Shown here: positions 23,018 to 41,130 of the stretch, one piece after another | How the letters are laid out: each line of letters opens with the position of its first letter | Position numbering within the stretch: position 1 is the stretch's first letter | Assembly (NCBI RefSeq): GCF_035046505.1 | Contig: NC_089824.1 | Location: 224,458,244-224,522,243, forward strand | Direction: 5' to 3' | Source: Tiliqua scincoides | Taxonomy: Eukaryota > Chordata > Lepidosauria > Squamata > Scincidae | DNA length: 64,000 nt | Notes under the pieces: model-generated | Database searches by the model: none | What the model saw: the letters and a program-made list of their open reading frames with translations, nothing else | Told to the model about the DNA's origin: nothing | Program-made: the position numbers and the translations under genes

Positions 23018-23065
23018 CACCCGACGGACGGAGCCGGGCACGAGCCCGCGCCGCGAGAGGACCAG
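23018..23065 (+). other. PLTP: Candidate noncoding first exon of PLTP
   Basis: Placed between the expected start 30 bases after the TATA box and the donor ACCAG|GTGCGC at 23065|23066. A noncoding exon 1 followed by an exon 2 that carries the start codon is the known arrangement of mammalian PLTP. The acceptor of exon 2 may be CTTTGTAG at 24942-24949. Confidence 0.5.
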
Positions 23066-25001
23066 GTGCGCAGGGCAGGCGGGCGGCCTCCGGCTTTCCC
23101 CCGAAAAGAGCGGCTCCGCCCGGCGAGCGCGGCCTTCGGAAAGACCGAGCCGAGCCGCCGGCTCTCCCGCGTTCACGGGGCGCCGGCACACGCGGGGAGG
23201 ATGGGCTGAGCCGGGTGCGGCGCCCCGACAGTCCCGCACGGAGCGGGGCAGGCAGGGAGGCGCCCGCAGGGAGCCGCTTCTTTCCCGCTCTCCGGGGCTG
23301 CCTGCGGGGGGGGGGCGTGCTCAAGGCCGGGCCGGGGCCAGCGCCGAGCTGCTCTGGCTCCACGCGCTCCCGTCGGGGAGAAGCAGGCGCGCCCCGCCTC
23401 CTCGTCTGCCGGGGGGGCGGCGGACTGGAGCAGTGGCCGCTCTCAAGCGGGGAAGCAGGGCCGGGCGTCGCGGGCAGCCCCGTCCTCCTCCTGGAAGGTG
23501 CCGGCGGGTTCTGAGCCCGCGGCCAGCCGCAGCGGAGGGGGCGCCCTGGAGACCGCGAGCGAAGCCTGGCCGCGGAGAGCGCAGGGGCGTCGAGCCCCCC
23601 GCCCGGCCCCAGAGGCAGCCGCGGGCCCCGGCCGAGAGAGCCACTCGCGCCCGGGGGGGGAGCGGGAGGGACGAGGCGGCGGGTGGGGGGCTGCAGCCCG
23701 CCGGATCCCCGGGAGGAGAGCTCTTCCTGCAGTCCCGTCGCGCCCGGGAGGGGAGAGGGGCCGACGGTCCCACCGGCCCCTGCAGGCGGCCTCTGCTGGC
23801 CGGGCGCTGCGGGGGGAGGGAGACTGCCCCGGCCCGGCTGCGGAGGGCTGGAGCAGCAGCCTGTGTGCGCGCGCCCCGAGAGCGGGCGGGCCTCTCCATC
23901 GCTTGTTCCCGGCGCCCGGCAGCCTGACTCGACCGTCTCCGAACGTGGCTGGGAGCTGCTGCGGGACCTCCGCAACTCCGCCAGGCAGTGGCCGCCCATC
24001 CCTGCCTGCATCTTGTGGCAGGGAGTTCCCAGGGTCTGCCAGCGGCCCCCACAGTCAGGCTGTCTCTCGGCAACGAGCGCCCCCAAGTGCCCCAGCCAGG
24101 AGGCGCAGAGAGGCCGGGCGCAGGGGCCACCCGTGGCTTGCAGGGACCACGTGACGGCCGGGCTGCCGCCGTCGGGGATTGGCGTTCCTTGCGGCCGCAA
24201 ACGGGAGGGGAGGGGGCCCTTGCGCTCCGCTGGAGTTCCTCTGCTCGCCCAGCCGGTCTGATGTGGCGAGCACAGGGCGCGGGGCCCCGTGTTCGTGTGC
24301 CACAGGGCCGGTGCTGGTGGCGGGCACTTTCTGGGCACCAACGGCCAGGGCAGGAGCTGGCTCCGGTCAGGTGCGGCGCTGGTGGTGCCTCTCCTGCCAG
24401 CCTGTGCCGGAGCTCTGCCCTGCTCACCACGGAGGAGACAGCCAAGCACCACCCAGTCAGTTGGTCCTCCCAGCACCACCACCAGCATGACGGGCAGCCA
24501 GCAGCAGGGAGACCGCCTGCCACTGGCTGTGCAGGCAGAGCAGCAGAGGCCCTGCCTGCACTGGGGAAGGCTGCCTCCTGCCCGGAGCCCCCCGGGCTGC
24601 CCGCCCCTGCCCAGGGCCCCCCACGGGTAGCAGGTGCCCGGCTCTGCCCTCCTCCTTCCTGCCGCCCTGGGGTCTGGCACTCCACCTCGGGCTGCTCTCC
24701 TCCCCCTGCCGGCAGCACAGCCAGGCTGCTGTCCTTCCTGGACGGACCACAGTAGGGTCCCAGCCAGCCTTCTGCCTCATCCTGGCAGCTCCTGGCTGGC
24801 TTGAGGCGGTGGCACTGCCAGATGCCAGGTCAAGAAGGGATGAGGTGGAGTGCACTGCCATGGCGGGCGGGGGGCTGTGGCCCTGATTCCAGCTCTCCAG
24901 TGGTGCCCGCTGGAACGGGTGAGAACCTGGGCCAACTCCTCCTTTGTAGCCTTCCTGGGACTGAGCCTCTTCTCTGCGCTGCGGCCCCCTCCTATGGCAA
25001 G

Positions 25002-28000
25002 ATGGATGTCGCCAGGCTCTGCCACGGCCTCCTCCTGATGCTGTCCTGCTGGGGCACTGCAGCCGCCACTGCTGTCCCAGGCTGCAAGATCCGCATCACT
25101 GCCAAGGGCTTGGAGCTGGGTGAGGCGGGGGGGGGGCAGCTGCTTGCTCAGTTTCCCTGCCCTGGGTGAATTGGGACGCGCTTAGCCCCTTCTTTGCCCT
25201 TGCCCCCTCCTGCTGGTCACGGGTACCCTTCACTAGCTTGGATTCCCTGCTGGCCTTGCCCAGACTTTGTGGGGAGGGCTGGTGGTCTGGCTGGGGGATG
25301 TCCCGGCTCTCTCCCCCCTTTGCCAGCCAGAGGGTGGTGGTGCTGACACCCGCTGGGTTCTTGCAGTGAAGCAGGAGGGGCTGCGCTTTGTGGAGCAGGA
25401 GCTGCAGAACATCACCCTGCGTGACCTGCACGGCAAGGAGGGCCACTTCCACTACAACATCAGCAAGTGAGTCTGCCTCCCAGCGGAGGGTGGGCCTGCT
25501 GTCAGTGTTGCTGCCCTGTTGGCCCCCCAGAGCAATGCTGGGGACTGTTCGGAGCCCAGGGTGCTCCGTACCTGGAGAGAGGGCAGGGAGGCCTGCGGAG
25601 CGTGGCCCTGCTCCCAAGCCAGTGGCACTGAGCCTCCCGCAGGAGCAGTCTGGGCCCCCTCGGGCCAGCTGTGCCCACTGGGCAGGAAGGAGACCCCTAG
25701 GCCTGCCCCCTGCTGCCTTGGACGGAGAGTGGGGTCTGTGCCGCCTCCCTCTGAGACCTCTGGGCAGGTGCCTTGAGGGATGGGCAAAGAGGACACCCCT
25801 GGGCTCTTGGCGGTGCCAGGGGGGGTGCTGGATCCAGTGATAGCAGAGCAGCTGGAGAGCTCTTGGAAGGTGAGTGCAATGTGAGGGGTGGCATGCGCAG
25901 CTGTGGGGCAGGGCAGGGAGCACCACTGCCACCCCAGAGCAGATGCAGGGAGAGAACTGGAGGGGGGAGGGGAAGCAGGCTGGAGGCAGGAGGGATGCAC
26001 CAGCTCAGCTTTGGCTGCTCCTTGCTGGGCACAGGAGGGGAGGCATCAGCGTGAGCAGGGAGTGGCCGGTGGGCCTGAAAGCGGCGCCCCCCTCCCCAGT
26101 CAGCAACTGAACCTGGGGTCTCTGTCTCCCCCCCCCCGCAGCGTGAGGGTGACCCACCTCCAGCTGGCCCTCTCGGACCTGTTCTTCCAGCCGCAGCAGC
26201 ACCTGGCTTTTGACATCAGCAATGCCTCCATCAGCCTGCGCTTCCACCGTCAGCTCCTCTACTGGTTCTTGTAGGTGGCTGCCCTCCCCTGCCCTCCCGT
26301 GGACTGATGACAGAGCCACTGCTCTGCTGCAGAGCAGCCATGGAGAATGCCAGGGAGACCTCGCCTGTCCCCAGGGCAGGCCTGTTCTCTTGGGGTGGCT
26401 CTTATGGCTGGGCATCTCCTGGGCAGCTGCCCTGTCCTCCTCCCTCAAGGATCCCACCTCTAGCCTCCTTCTGCTCCTGCTATGGTTCTTCTGCTGGTGT
26501 GCTCTGGGGCAGGACTATGCAGGTGGACCTGGTGTGTGCCTGCGTGGGGAGTGTCAGCTGGCCTCTGCCCCTGCCTGAGAACATCAGAGGAGCCCTGCAG
26601 GATCAGGCCACAGGGTGCCTGCCTCCTCTAGCTCCCTGCATTCCACAGTGCCCCCCCAGGGCCTCCGGGAGCACTCCAGGCGACAAGACACCTGCATCCT
26701 GCTGCCACTCGCTTGTGCTTGGCACGTCAGAGATTGGCTCCTCCGCATAGCTTGCACCCAGTCATCATAGCTGGCAGCCTGTTCTGGGTGTTTCCCCCAG
26801 TCCTGTTTGAAAGGCCACCCAACACCTGGACAGCTAGGCTGACACTAGCCCTGTGCTCCTCCCCCCCTCCCCCAGCTACGACGTTGGCTCCATCAACACT
26901 TCTGCTGAGGGGGTGAACATCCACACTGTGCTGGAGCTCTCCAAGGATGGTGCTGGGCGCCTCAAGATCTCCAACCTCCGCTGCAATGCCTCCATCGCCC
27001 GCATGCATGCGGGGTTCAGTGGCACTCTCAGGTACCATCACACCCTCCTCTGGCAGTGGGTCTCGCTCTCTCTGCCCACACTAGTTTTGCATCACTGCAA
27101 GAAGTGCCTGTTCTCTCCCTCCCCAGAAAGGTGTATCAGTTTCTGGGCACCTTCATCACTACAGGAATGCGCTACCTCCTCAATCAGCAGGTGAGAATTG
27201 GGCCAGTGGTGGGGAGGGGGGCTTCCATCTCTCTTGGGCTGCTGCTCAGCTCATGCTGTGCAAAGTCAGGGGGTGGGGGACAGGACATGCCCTCAGTCCT
27301 CCTGCAGAAACGCCTGCCCTGTGATCAGGCCGCCAGATCTCTCTTCAGGTGCCCGGAGACGCTTTTCTCCGCCTCCGCTGCCCGGGGCTGAGGTTTCTCT
27401 TGGCCCCCTTTCCTTGTCCTGTTGCACTAAAGCAGGGGTGGGCAAACATTTTGGCAGGAGGGCCACAACATCTCTCAGGCACTGCTGGGAGCTTGGAAAA
27501 AAGAATTAGTTTACATTTTAAATTTGAATACATTTGTATAAATGAATACATTTATGGAACTTATATGAATGAATGAATTTTACTGAGCTTACTTATAATA
27601 CACATGAGAACTATAATACAGGCATGTAGAACCACATGAGAACTATGAACTGTTGCCGCACACCTCTTGCACAGTGAGAACATACAGACCAAACCAGAAA
27701 CACGTGGAGACATTAGCAGATGCGGGCCAGCATGGGCTCCAACAGCCCCTGATGGGCCAGAGGCTCACTGGAGACTGGGGGCTCCCTGCAGGCAGGATTG
27801 GGGGTCCCCGAGGGCCGCAAATGGCCTGCGGGCCAGGGTTTGCTACTGGCATGACCTCCTTTCCTGACTGATGACCTGTGTCCTTATGAGGCAGTGGAAG
27901 GAAGCGTTTTCTATGGGAGGACGGATGGCTCTTGACTCGCAGTGACGTGCCCAATGGCACAGTCCTGGTCCCAGGGATGCATTTCAGAGGCCGATCAGAG

Positions 28001-31000
28001 GCTGGAAGAAACCAGTGGCTCTTTGCCATGAGCCAAAACATGGCCCTAGGATGGGTTGCAGGCAAAAAGGGCAGCGGAGGCATGTGCAGAGTGCTTTATC
28101 CACCCTGCCCCCCCTTGGCCTCTGAGGTCTGCAGTGCCCCTTTCAAGCAGCAGTGACTCCTCCCCTCTCCCTTCCTTCAGGAAGGAGCCCCTGTGCCTGA
28201 CCCCCACTTGGTGTGACTCTGTCCTTCCTGTCATTCCACCACTCTGCTTTCAGATTTGCCCTGTGCTGAACCACGCAGGACTTGTGCTGCTCAACAGTGT
28301 TCTGGACACGGTGCCAGGTGGGGCTGCTGGGAGACGGGCCAGACTGAGGGGGGAGCTGTTGCTTCAGGGTGGGGGGGGGAAACCCCGGTGGCCTAGCTAA
28401 TGATTGTGTAGCCTGGTGCCAAGCTAAAAATGTTGCCCCGGAAATTGTGTCACAACCAGAAGTGACATCACGCCTGGGCTTTTTAAAAGTGAAAATTGGG
28501 AGGAACCCACCTCCTTCCCCCAGCAGCTCACCACCCGCTTGTTCTGCTGCCCCCCAGTCAGTGGCATAGCTAAGGCATCTATCTGCTACCTGGGGCTCAA
28601 AGAAGATTTGTAGCCCCCCCCCCAGACAAAATCAAATTTAATTAAGTAAATAAAAAGTGTGCCCCTGATTGGTTCGAGACACTGTGCTGGGGTGAAGAGG
28701 GATGGTCATTCTCCCCCTGCTAAATATAAGAGGGGCACCACTTGAAAAAGTGCCTGTTTACCCAGTTAGCAGGGAGGGGTAACTGTATTATGATACATGG
28801 AAATGGGAGTTGAGTCATATTAACGCCTTGCTGGTTTAATGTTGTATCTTGATAACATGTTATTGCAACATGTCAATAACATTCAGAACAATCAGTCTCA
28901 TAGGTCAGTTTTGAGTTAAGAAAATTCACTTTTTGTTCCATAAGGCAGTTGTGTTTTCATGTTCTGGTTAATTGGCCATAACTTTTGATATAATACAGAT
29001 ATTCCAGTGCAGCTTGCTTCATTGCATTTAGCATTAAGTTACCTTTCCAGTGATATATAACATGTTGGTATTATTCATATATACCAAGATTTTCACAATT
29101 TTGGTCACTAGTGTCAAGCTCAGCTTGTTGCCCCCCTAAAGCTTGATGCCTGGTGCAACTGCTACCCCCTTAGCTATGCCACTGGCGAACCCTTCACTGC
29201 CCTGGCAAGACGGCCAGTGTGGCAGGGTGGGGTGGCCCCAGAGGGTGCCTCAATCAGTAGACTGGGCATAGCAGGGGTAAGGGCCGGGGAGGCAAGAGGA
29301 GAAGCTGTTCTCCGCTCTCTTCCTTATTAACCCTTGAAGTCACTTGGATGCATCTGTGCCCAATGCACTCAGGATGTCTGAGGGCACTTGCCCTGCGTGT
29401 TCCCAAGAATGAAGATTTGGTTTAGCTTGACAGGCGCACAGAAGCTGCCTGAATCTAAAGATCCAGTGGGGCTGTTCTTATGTTCACTGCACGGGCTTGC
29501 CGGCAGTGGTGGGCAGCAATGACCTCAGTGAGTGAAGGTCTTTCCCAGCCATGCTTGGAGAGGCTGTGCAGGTGAGGCACATGCCCTGCCTCACACAGTA
29601 GCCTGCCCCCCCCCCCCCGGTGGTCAGGATTCTCTGTTTGGGTCAGAGTCATGGAGATGAGTCCCAGGCTAAGTATGGGCTGGAGGCCTGCAGTGCGTGA
29701 TCCCCACAAGGCAAGCTGGAGGCTCTCCTGCAGTGACTGCCAGCTGCCAAAAAGTACTTGCCCTCGTTTTACATCCAGGACTGGACTCCTGGCATCAAAG
29801 GCCTCACCCTGTTTTGTGCTGGGCCCAAATGGTGACTGTGACCCAGACTCTACACCTCCTCTGGGGGCCTGCCGCCGTGCACAGTGGTTGTGCATGAGCT
29901 TCCCTTGGCACCACTTGGCATGGCTGCCATCCCACTGGTTCAGAGTCTAACCTTCCTTTCTTGCATCATAGTGCGTACCCAGATGGATGAGCACATTGGG
30001 ATAGACTACTCCCTGCTGAGGGATCCCATTGTCTCTGCTGATGCACTGGACATGGATTTTAAGGTATTCATCTCTGGGGAATTCTTGGCTTGGGGAATTC
30101 TGGAATGAGGGGCAGGCAGGAAAGTTGCAGCCAGTTCCAGCCAACACCTGGGGTGGCACCAGGCGTGCTTTTATTGTGTGTGTGTGCGTGCCCAGGCCAG
30201 CACACCCCCCCCATCACCACCACAGGTTCCTCCTCCTCCTGCACCACTTCTTCTAAATGGGAGCAACAGGTTGAGTAGAATTGGTGGAGGACGGGAGGTG
30301 GTGGTGGAGGCACCCTTTCCGCAGGGGGGGTCAGGACCAGAACCAGCCACGGCTGCTGGGATCAGTGACAGTCCTGCTGCTGGAGGGGGAGGTGGCGAGC
30401 AACGTTTCTGTCCTGGGCAGCAGCCAGGCAGGTGTGGGTGCACGTTCCCTCCCCAGCCCGCTGCGTGGAGGAGTTGCTTATCCAGTGGGCACTGGGGCGG
30501 GGGGGGGTCGGGGAGGAGTGGGCTGCTGTTGCCTCCACAGCAGCTCTGCTCTTGCCTGGATCTCCAGTAGCAGAGGCAGGAAGTGCCTGGTCCAGACTGG
30601 TTCATCCTGCAGAGTTCTCCCTGACCCCCTGACCCTATCCTGTTTTGCTCAGAGCTCATTAGTCTATAAGTAGAGGTGTTTGTTTCCAGTTGGTAAGATG
30701 GGTTTACACCCCAAGTCTTACGGAACACAATAAGCTTACTTCGCAGTAAGGTAAATAACACCATTTAAAAAAACCCAAGGGTGTCATTTCAGCAGCAACA
30801 TAAGGGCAATGCAGCTCCCAGGTAAGGGAACAAACATGCCCTTCCTTTGAGGAGGTCTCTGTGAGTGCCGCCCAACTGCAAGATGCAGCACTTGTTCCAT
30901 TGGCACAGCTATGCCAGTGCTGGAAATTTGGTTCGGATTTGGGCCTAAGTGAGGTTTTTGTGCATCACTTTTCACTTGCCAACCACAGTTGCCATTTGGC

Positions 31001-33847
31001 TGCTTGCTCACCCAGTTTGGAGAAGTCCTTTTGGAACACTTCCCAATTGGCTTTGGTTTTAAACCTCCCCCCGCCCCCCACTCATAAGTTAGGGCAGCTA
31101 TTGTCAACCTTCTTCATGTCACAGCACACTGACAAGGCACTAAAATTGTCAAGGCACACCATCAGGTTTTTGACAATTGATAAGGCACACCATGCTGCCA
31201 GTGGGGGGGGGGGGTCACATCCCTCATTGGCACTACTAGTAAATGACCTTCCCCCAAATTCCTGTGGCACACCTGTAGGCCGCTCAAGGTACACCAGTGT
31301 GCCACGGCACAGTGGTTGAAAAACGACTGATTTAGGGTCATCTGCAACCTTGGTCTGCTCATTGGTTACCCTGAACTTCAAGTCATTTATGAAGTACTGG
31401 TCCAAAGCCAGCTCCTTGTGGAACTCTGCATCTGTCTTCCTTGCACTGTGGAGATGCCTGGTGTCTTCCCCTCTGCTTCCTGTTTCTGAACCAATCCAGG
31501 AAAGGAGCTGTCCTCTTTTTCCATGACTGCCAAGATTATGCAAGAGCCTTTGGTAAAAAAACTTTTTGACTTTCAAAAGGTTTTTGAAAGGTCAAGCCCA
31601 CAGGAGCATCGTGATCCACAGGCCTTGGAGGACTTTAGCAGCTTGGGAGGCAGGACTTCCTGTAACCCTTGTCCGCGGCAGGGCCTGCCCCTGGGTGGGG
31701 GTCCATGGTTTTGGATGCTTCATTAACTGCAATTCTGCTTTCTGCCAGTATACCAGCTTGCCACCATCCTACCGCTGGGTCTCTTCCCCAGGGCACTTTC
31801 TTCCCTTTGGAGGACAGTAACGAGACACTGCCCAACCGAGGCACGGAGCTCCACATCCAGGAGTCAGAGCGCATGGTGTACCTGGCCGTCTCGGAGCACT
31901 TCTTTGACTCCGCCCTCTTTGCCTACTACCAGGCTGGCGTGCTGAGCATGGAACTTGCTGGGGCACAGGTGCAGTGGGAGGAGCCTGGGAGGGTCCACCT
32001 ATCGAGCTGGGGGAGGCAGAAGGGGGGCACCTGGGCCGGTGGCTGCCCTGCTAGCCCAAGTCTCCCCTGTGGTTCCAGGTGCCCAAAGACGTGGAAGTTC
32101 TGCTGCGAGCCACGTTCTTTGGGAGCATCCTCATGATGGTGAGTGGGCTGGTCCTGCCCAAGTGCAGCTCCAGGCAGCAGGCAGGGCTCACCCCTGATGT
32201 TTCCCTCAAGAGCAGAGTCCTGCAGCCTCCGTATGTTGCACCAGCAAGGCTCTTTACAAGGACTGGGGGGAGACGGGGGGGGGGGGGAGAGTGTCTAAAA
32301 AGACCCATTGTACAAAAGTGGAACTTCCAGGCACAAATAAAAAATGCACAGCTGGGTGTACAACTGCACGTGTGAGTGAGGTGGGGGACGCGGGCAGCAC
32401 TGCCTGCCTTGAAGACGCTCCCGGCAATACCGGAGCTGCAGCTGCCCCTGTGGGTGGGTGGAGTCTGGTTACCTGGCTGGCCACAGCACCTGGTGGGAGA
32501 CCGGCCTGTGGGGGCAACACTGGGCACAAGGAGGCGGTGGCAGTGGGGCAGGACAGCTCCTACCTTCACGAGACTCTTCCCCCCACCCAGTGCCTGTGGC
32601 TTCAGCAAGCCCAGGACCAGGCCCTGTGACATTTCAGCCCCTGCAACTCCCCCTCCCCAGGCCCAGCCTGGGGGCCTCTTGATTGATTTGAGTCCCCTGC
32701 AGAAACCATCGGTAGTAGATGCGCCTCTGATGCTGACGCTCAAGGTGTCAGCCCCCCCACGCTGCGTCATCAAGGCTTCAGGCACCTTCGTATTGGTCAC
32801 AGCCACCCTCGACCTCTTTTTGGCCCCCCTGGAGGAGCCCCTCATTCAGCTCTCCAGCATGACCATGGTGAGTGGGGGGACGAATGACACAACTGTGGTG
32901 CTCCAGCTAGCAAGCTGCTTGGCAGAGGCTACTGGGAGGGGGAGGCTGCCATGGGGGTGGGTGGGATTGCAGAGGCAGTTCTCAGAGAGGACAGCCAGGC
33001 CGCTTAGCGAGGCAGAACCGAGGACCTTGGCACACAGCCCCCCAACGCAGCCCGGATGTTGCCTGTCTCCTTACAGGAAAGCCAGTTGAGTGCCAAGGTG
33101 GCGCTGCACAAGAAGGCCCTCCAGATGCTGCTGGACCTGAGGAGGTACCCGTGCAAGCACCAGCCATGCTGGCAGGAGGGCGCTGGGCTTCTCGGGGGCG
33201 GGCTGGCTGGCTGGCTGCTGCTGGCACCCCTCTGCTCACGCCTTCTCACTCTCTGCCCTGCTCAGGTTCCGGATCTACTCCAACCAGTCTGCACTGGAAT
33301 CCCTGGCAGTAAGTGCTGGAGGGGCCCAACCACCCCAGGGTCTAGCCCTGACCCCTGCAAGGAGCCTCACCCTCTCCTCCTCCTCCTCCTTGCAGCTCAT
33401 CCCCCTGCAAGGCCCTCTCAAGACCCTGCTGCAGTTGTCTGTCGTGCCCATCATTAATGGTAAGGGAAGCGGATGGCAGGGACTGGAACCCACAGCTGAG
33501 CACTGCCCTCTTCCTCCCAAGGGAGGAAAAGAGACCCAGTGGAAGCCTGATCCCAAGAGTTGCTTCCAACCAGACGCCCCACTTTCTTTTGCTGTAGAGA
33601 GGACCAAGAAGGGTGTCCAAGTTCCACTCCCCGAAGGCATGGACTTCACCAAGGAAGTGGTCACTAATCACCAGGTAACCTGCTTTGCACCTGCAGCTGG
33701 GGCGGTCTGGGGCTGCTCCCTTCCCAGCTGGCACTGACTGCACCTTTCCCCCCCCTCCAGGGCTACCTGACCATTGGGGCTGACCTTCATTTCTCCAAGG
33801 GCCTGAAAGAAGTGATTGAGAAATACCGCACTGCCACACGCTCCTAG
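25002..33847 (+). CDS. PLTP: Phospholipid transfer protein
   Basis: Secreted lipid-transfer protein of the BPI/LBP/CETP family that moves phospholipids among lipoproteins. Fifteen coding exons with consistent phases: 25002-25119, 25367-25466, 26142-26270, 26876-27031, 27127-27190, 28254-28317, 29972-30063, 31792-31968, 32079-32138, 32703-32867, 33077-33144, 33266-33308, 33396-33459, 33598-33674, 33761-33847. They sum to 1464 bases, 487 residues (human 493). Residues 1-24 form a hydrophobic signal peptide. PGCKIRITAKGLEL opens the BPI N-terminal barrel (to about 250). The C-terminal barrel covers about 265-470 and ends ADLHFSKGLKEVIEK. The two cysteines of the family disulfide are kept (RCNASIARM and QQICPVL). 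The ATG at 25002 is chosen by frame. An earlier ATG at 24994 is out of frame. Introns 6, 7 and 8 hold hAT-type and CR1 insertions. Intact and convergent with CTSA. Confidence 0.95.
26579..26720 (-). mobile_element. Old CR1 3' UTR fragment in PLTP intron
   Basis: GAGAACATCAGAGGAGCCCT, CAGGATCAGGCCACAGGG and ATCCTGCTGCCACTCGC match the CR1 terminus in reverse complement with many substitutions. Lies between coding exons 3 and 4. Confidence 0.6.
27433..27848. mobile_element. hAT-type nonautonomous DNA transposon
   Basis: The left end CAGGGGTGGGCAAACATT and right end GGGCCAGGGTTTGCTACTG are the degraded terminal repeats of a widespread hAT group. The internal block GGCTCACTGGAGACTGGGGG...GAGGGCCGCAAATGGCC recurs at 52270-52380. 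No transposase. Lies in PLTP intron after coding exon 5. No clear 8-bp duplication. Confidence 0.6.
28559..29184. mobile_element. AT-rich DNA transposon with 17-bp terminal inverted repeats
   Basis: Starts CAGTGGCATAGCTAAGG at 28559 and ends with its exact reverse complement CCTTAGCTATGCCACTG at 29184. The interior is A/T-rich (28600-29100), unlike the host intron, and lacks any long frame. A related end lies at 28385-28450. No 8-bp duplication is obvious, so family (hAT-like) is a guess from the terminal sequence. Located in the PLTP intron before coding exon 7. Confidence 0.7.
29459..29485 (+). mobile_element. CR1 tail fragment
   Basis: GATCCAGTGGGGCTGTTCTT followed by ATGTTC is the last 26 bases of the CR1 3' UTR, isolated in a PLTP intron. 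Confidence 0.55.
30960..31600 (-). mobile_element. Ancient CR1 copy in PLTP intron, split by a MITE
   Basis: The minus strand matches the RT-encoding part of CR1 (segments for LPKLG-type and TKVAD residues, KPLVQYFINDL-like, QKVFE-like), strongly diverged. It is interrupted by the hAT MITE at 31095-31329. The CR1 text continues across the insertion. Confidence 0.55.
31095..31329 (+). mobile_element. hAT MITE, copy 1
   Basis: A 235-bp element with ends CAGCTATTGTCAACC and GTTGAAAAACGACTG. Flanked by AGTTAGGG (31087-31094) and ATTTAGGG (31330-31337), an 8-bp target duplication with one mismatch, typical of hAT. Same family as 45429-45637 and 62097-62321. Confidence 0.8.
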
Positions 33848-33939
33848 CCCCCCCTTGTATAGATCCTCCCTCTAGGGAAGAGCCCCTGCACAGCTGCACA
33901 GCTTCCATCATGAGCAGTGCTGCCGCCCCTGCCTCACCC

Positions 33940-33945
33940 AATAAA
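33940..33945 (+). terminator. PLTP: PLTP polyadenylation signal
   Basis: AATAAA 93 bases after the PLTP stop codon, in the context CACCCAATAAACAGG. No other canonical signal lies between the stop and the CTSA 3' end. Confidence 0.75.
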
Positions 33946-34543
33946 CAGGCCTCAGGTTCCCCAGTGATGGCGTCACTGCATTGAGTGCCCAACATGTTGA
34001 CTTCAGGCACAAGGGGCTGCTTTTGTTTTTTTTTTTGTGGCACCCCTGCAAGAGTAGGATGCTCCAGCAGCAATGCAACCAGGGGTGATTTTCAGACTGA
34101 CAGCCAGCTGCCCCCCCCTTGAGAAAAGCACCAGTGCAGCAGAGAGTGGGGTAGTGCCTAGACCCCAGGCAGTGGGCCAAGCAAGGCCCCCACTGCTGGG
34201 GGCATAGCAATGGTGGGAGGGACCCTCAGGGCTCCAAAACCCCTACTGCCCCCAAGGCACACTGAGAGGAAGGTGCTGGCAGCAGAGCTGCCCCCCCCCC
34301 CCGAGGGACCAGTCACAGAGTGTTACAGGCAGGGGCTTGATAGCCCGATGACTCCACCCCCCCACCAGCCAATTTTGTTCTGCTGGAAGCCCTCCCTCTA
34401 ATTCCACGAAGCTTTGGGCAACAGTTGCAAGGACCGGGCAGATTACTTGCAATGGGGTCCCTGCCCCTCCCTCACAGGAAATGAGGAAATGAGCCAAGGC
34501 TGCCCAAGGAACACACACAAGACAGCAGCTCCCTTAGGAAAAG

Positions 34544-34549
34544 TTTAAT
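34544..34549 (-). terminator. CTSA: CTSA polyadenylation signal
   Basis: Minus-strand ATTAAA about 350 bases after the CTSA stop codon. PLTP and CTSA therefore end about 600 bases apart, tail to tail, without overlap. Confidence 0.6.
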
Positions 34550-34896
34550 GGCAGAGGCCTGAGAGTGACCTCCAGCACCCAGAGGCAGAGGAGCAATCCA
34601 GTTCCTTCATTGTGACTGAGCACAGAGGCTGAGAAGGGGCTGCTCAGGAGCACCCGGAAGACGGGCTCTCCCCCCCCCCCAGGAGACAGTGCAAGTAGTG
34701 CAGGGGCACAGGGCTTCCTCCAAAGGGGAGGCTGCAAGGACCCCCAGCGGCAGCGGCATGGAGGCCACGGCGGGGCCTTGAGAGGCGATCAGTGCAGGCC
34801 CCGGCCTGGGCAAGGGAGCTGGAGGCACAGGGAGCCTGGGTCCAGGCGCAGGCACGGCCCCCTTGGCAGGGCAGAGGTGGCGGCCGACTCCCACCG

Positions 34897-40935
<6,039 letters not shown>

Positions 40936-41055
40936 CACCTGCGGGCGAGAGCAGCCACGGCGTGAGGTGGGGCGGGGCGGGGCGGGGGGTCACCCGCCGG
41001 CCGGCCGGCCACCCACCCCCCAGACCGGCGGCCCCCGCCCCGCGGCCAGCCTCAC

Positions 41056-41110
41056 CTCTGCGCAGCGGCTCAAAGATTCCTCCGGCGGGCGGCGGCGGCC
41101 GCTCATATGA
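41056..41110 (-). other. CTSA: Candidate noncoding first exon of CTSA
   Basis: A minus-strand donor GCAGAG|GTGAGG ends the exon at 41056. It would splice to the acceptor before 40938, three bases upstream of the start codon. The 5' limit near 41110 is estimated. Confidence 0.5.
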
Positions 41111-41120
41111 CCCGGCGGGC

Positions 41121-41130
41121 GTCACCTGAC
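41121..41130. promoter_or_regulatory. CTSA: CLEAR-like (TFEB) element of CTSA
   Basis: GTCACCTGAC differs by one base from the palindromic CLEAR consensus GTCACGTGAC that TFEB binds in lysosomal gene promoters. It sits just upstream of the presumed CTSA start. The changed base alters the CACGTG core to CACCTG, which should weaken binding. Confidence 0.45.

Larger units (their letters stand above)
22420..24350. promoter_or_regulatory. PLTP: CpG island at the 5' end of PLTP
   Basis: About 1.9 kb of very GC-rich, CpG-dense sequence. It contains a TATA box at 22988-22993 and a donor site at 23065|23066 in the plus orientation. The nearest downstream plus-strand coding exon is PLTP exon 2 at 25002. 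Long minus-strand open frames over this island are composition artefacts. Confidence 0.7.

Noticed and set aside
22485-24680. A 731-codon open frame on the minus strand over the PLTP CpG island
   Set aside because: Composition artefact: proline-, arginine- and glycine-rich with no domain, no splice support and overlapping a plus-strand promoter.
24994-24996. ATG at 24994 as PLTP start
   Set aside because: Out of frame with the conserved PGCKIRIT segment. The ATG at 25002 is in frame and begins a good signal peptide.
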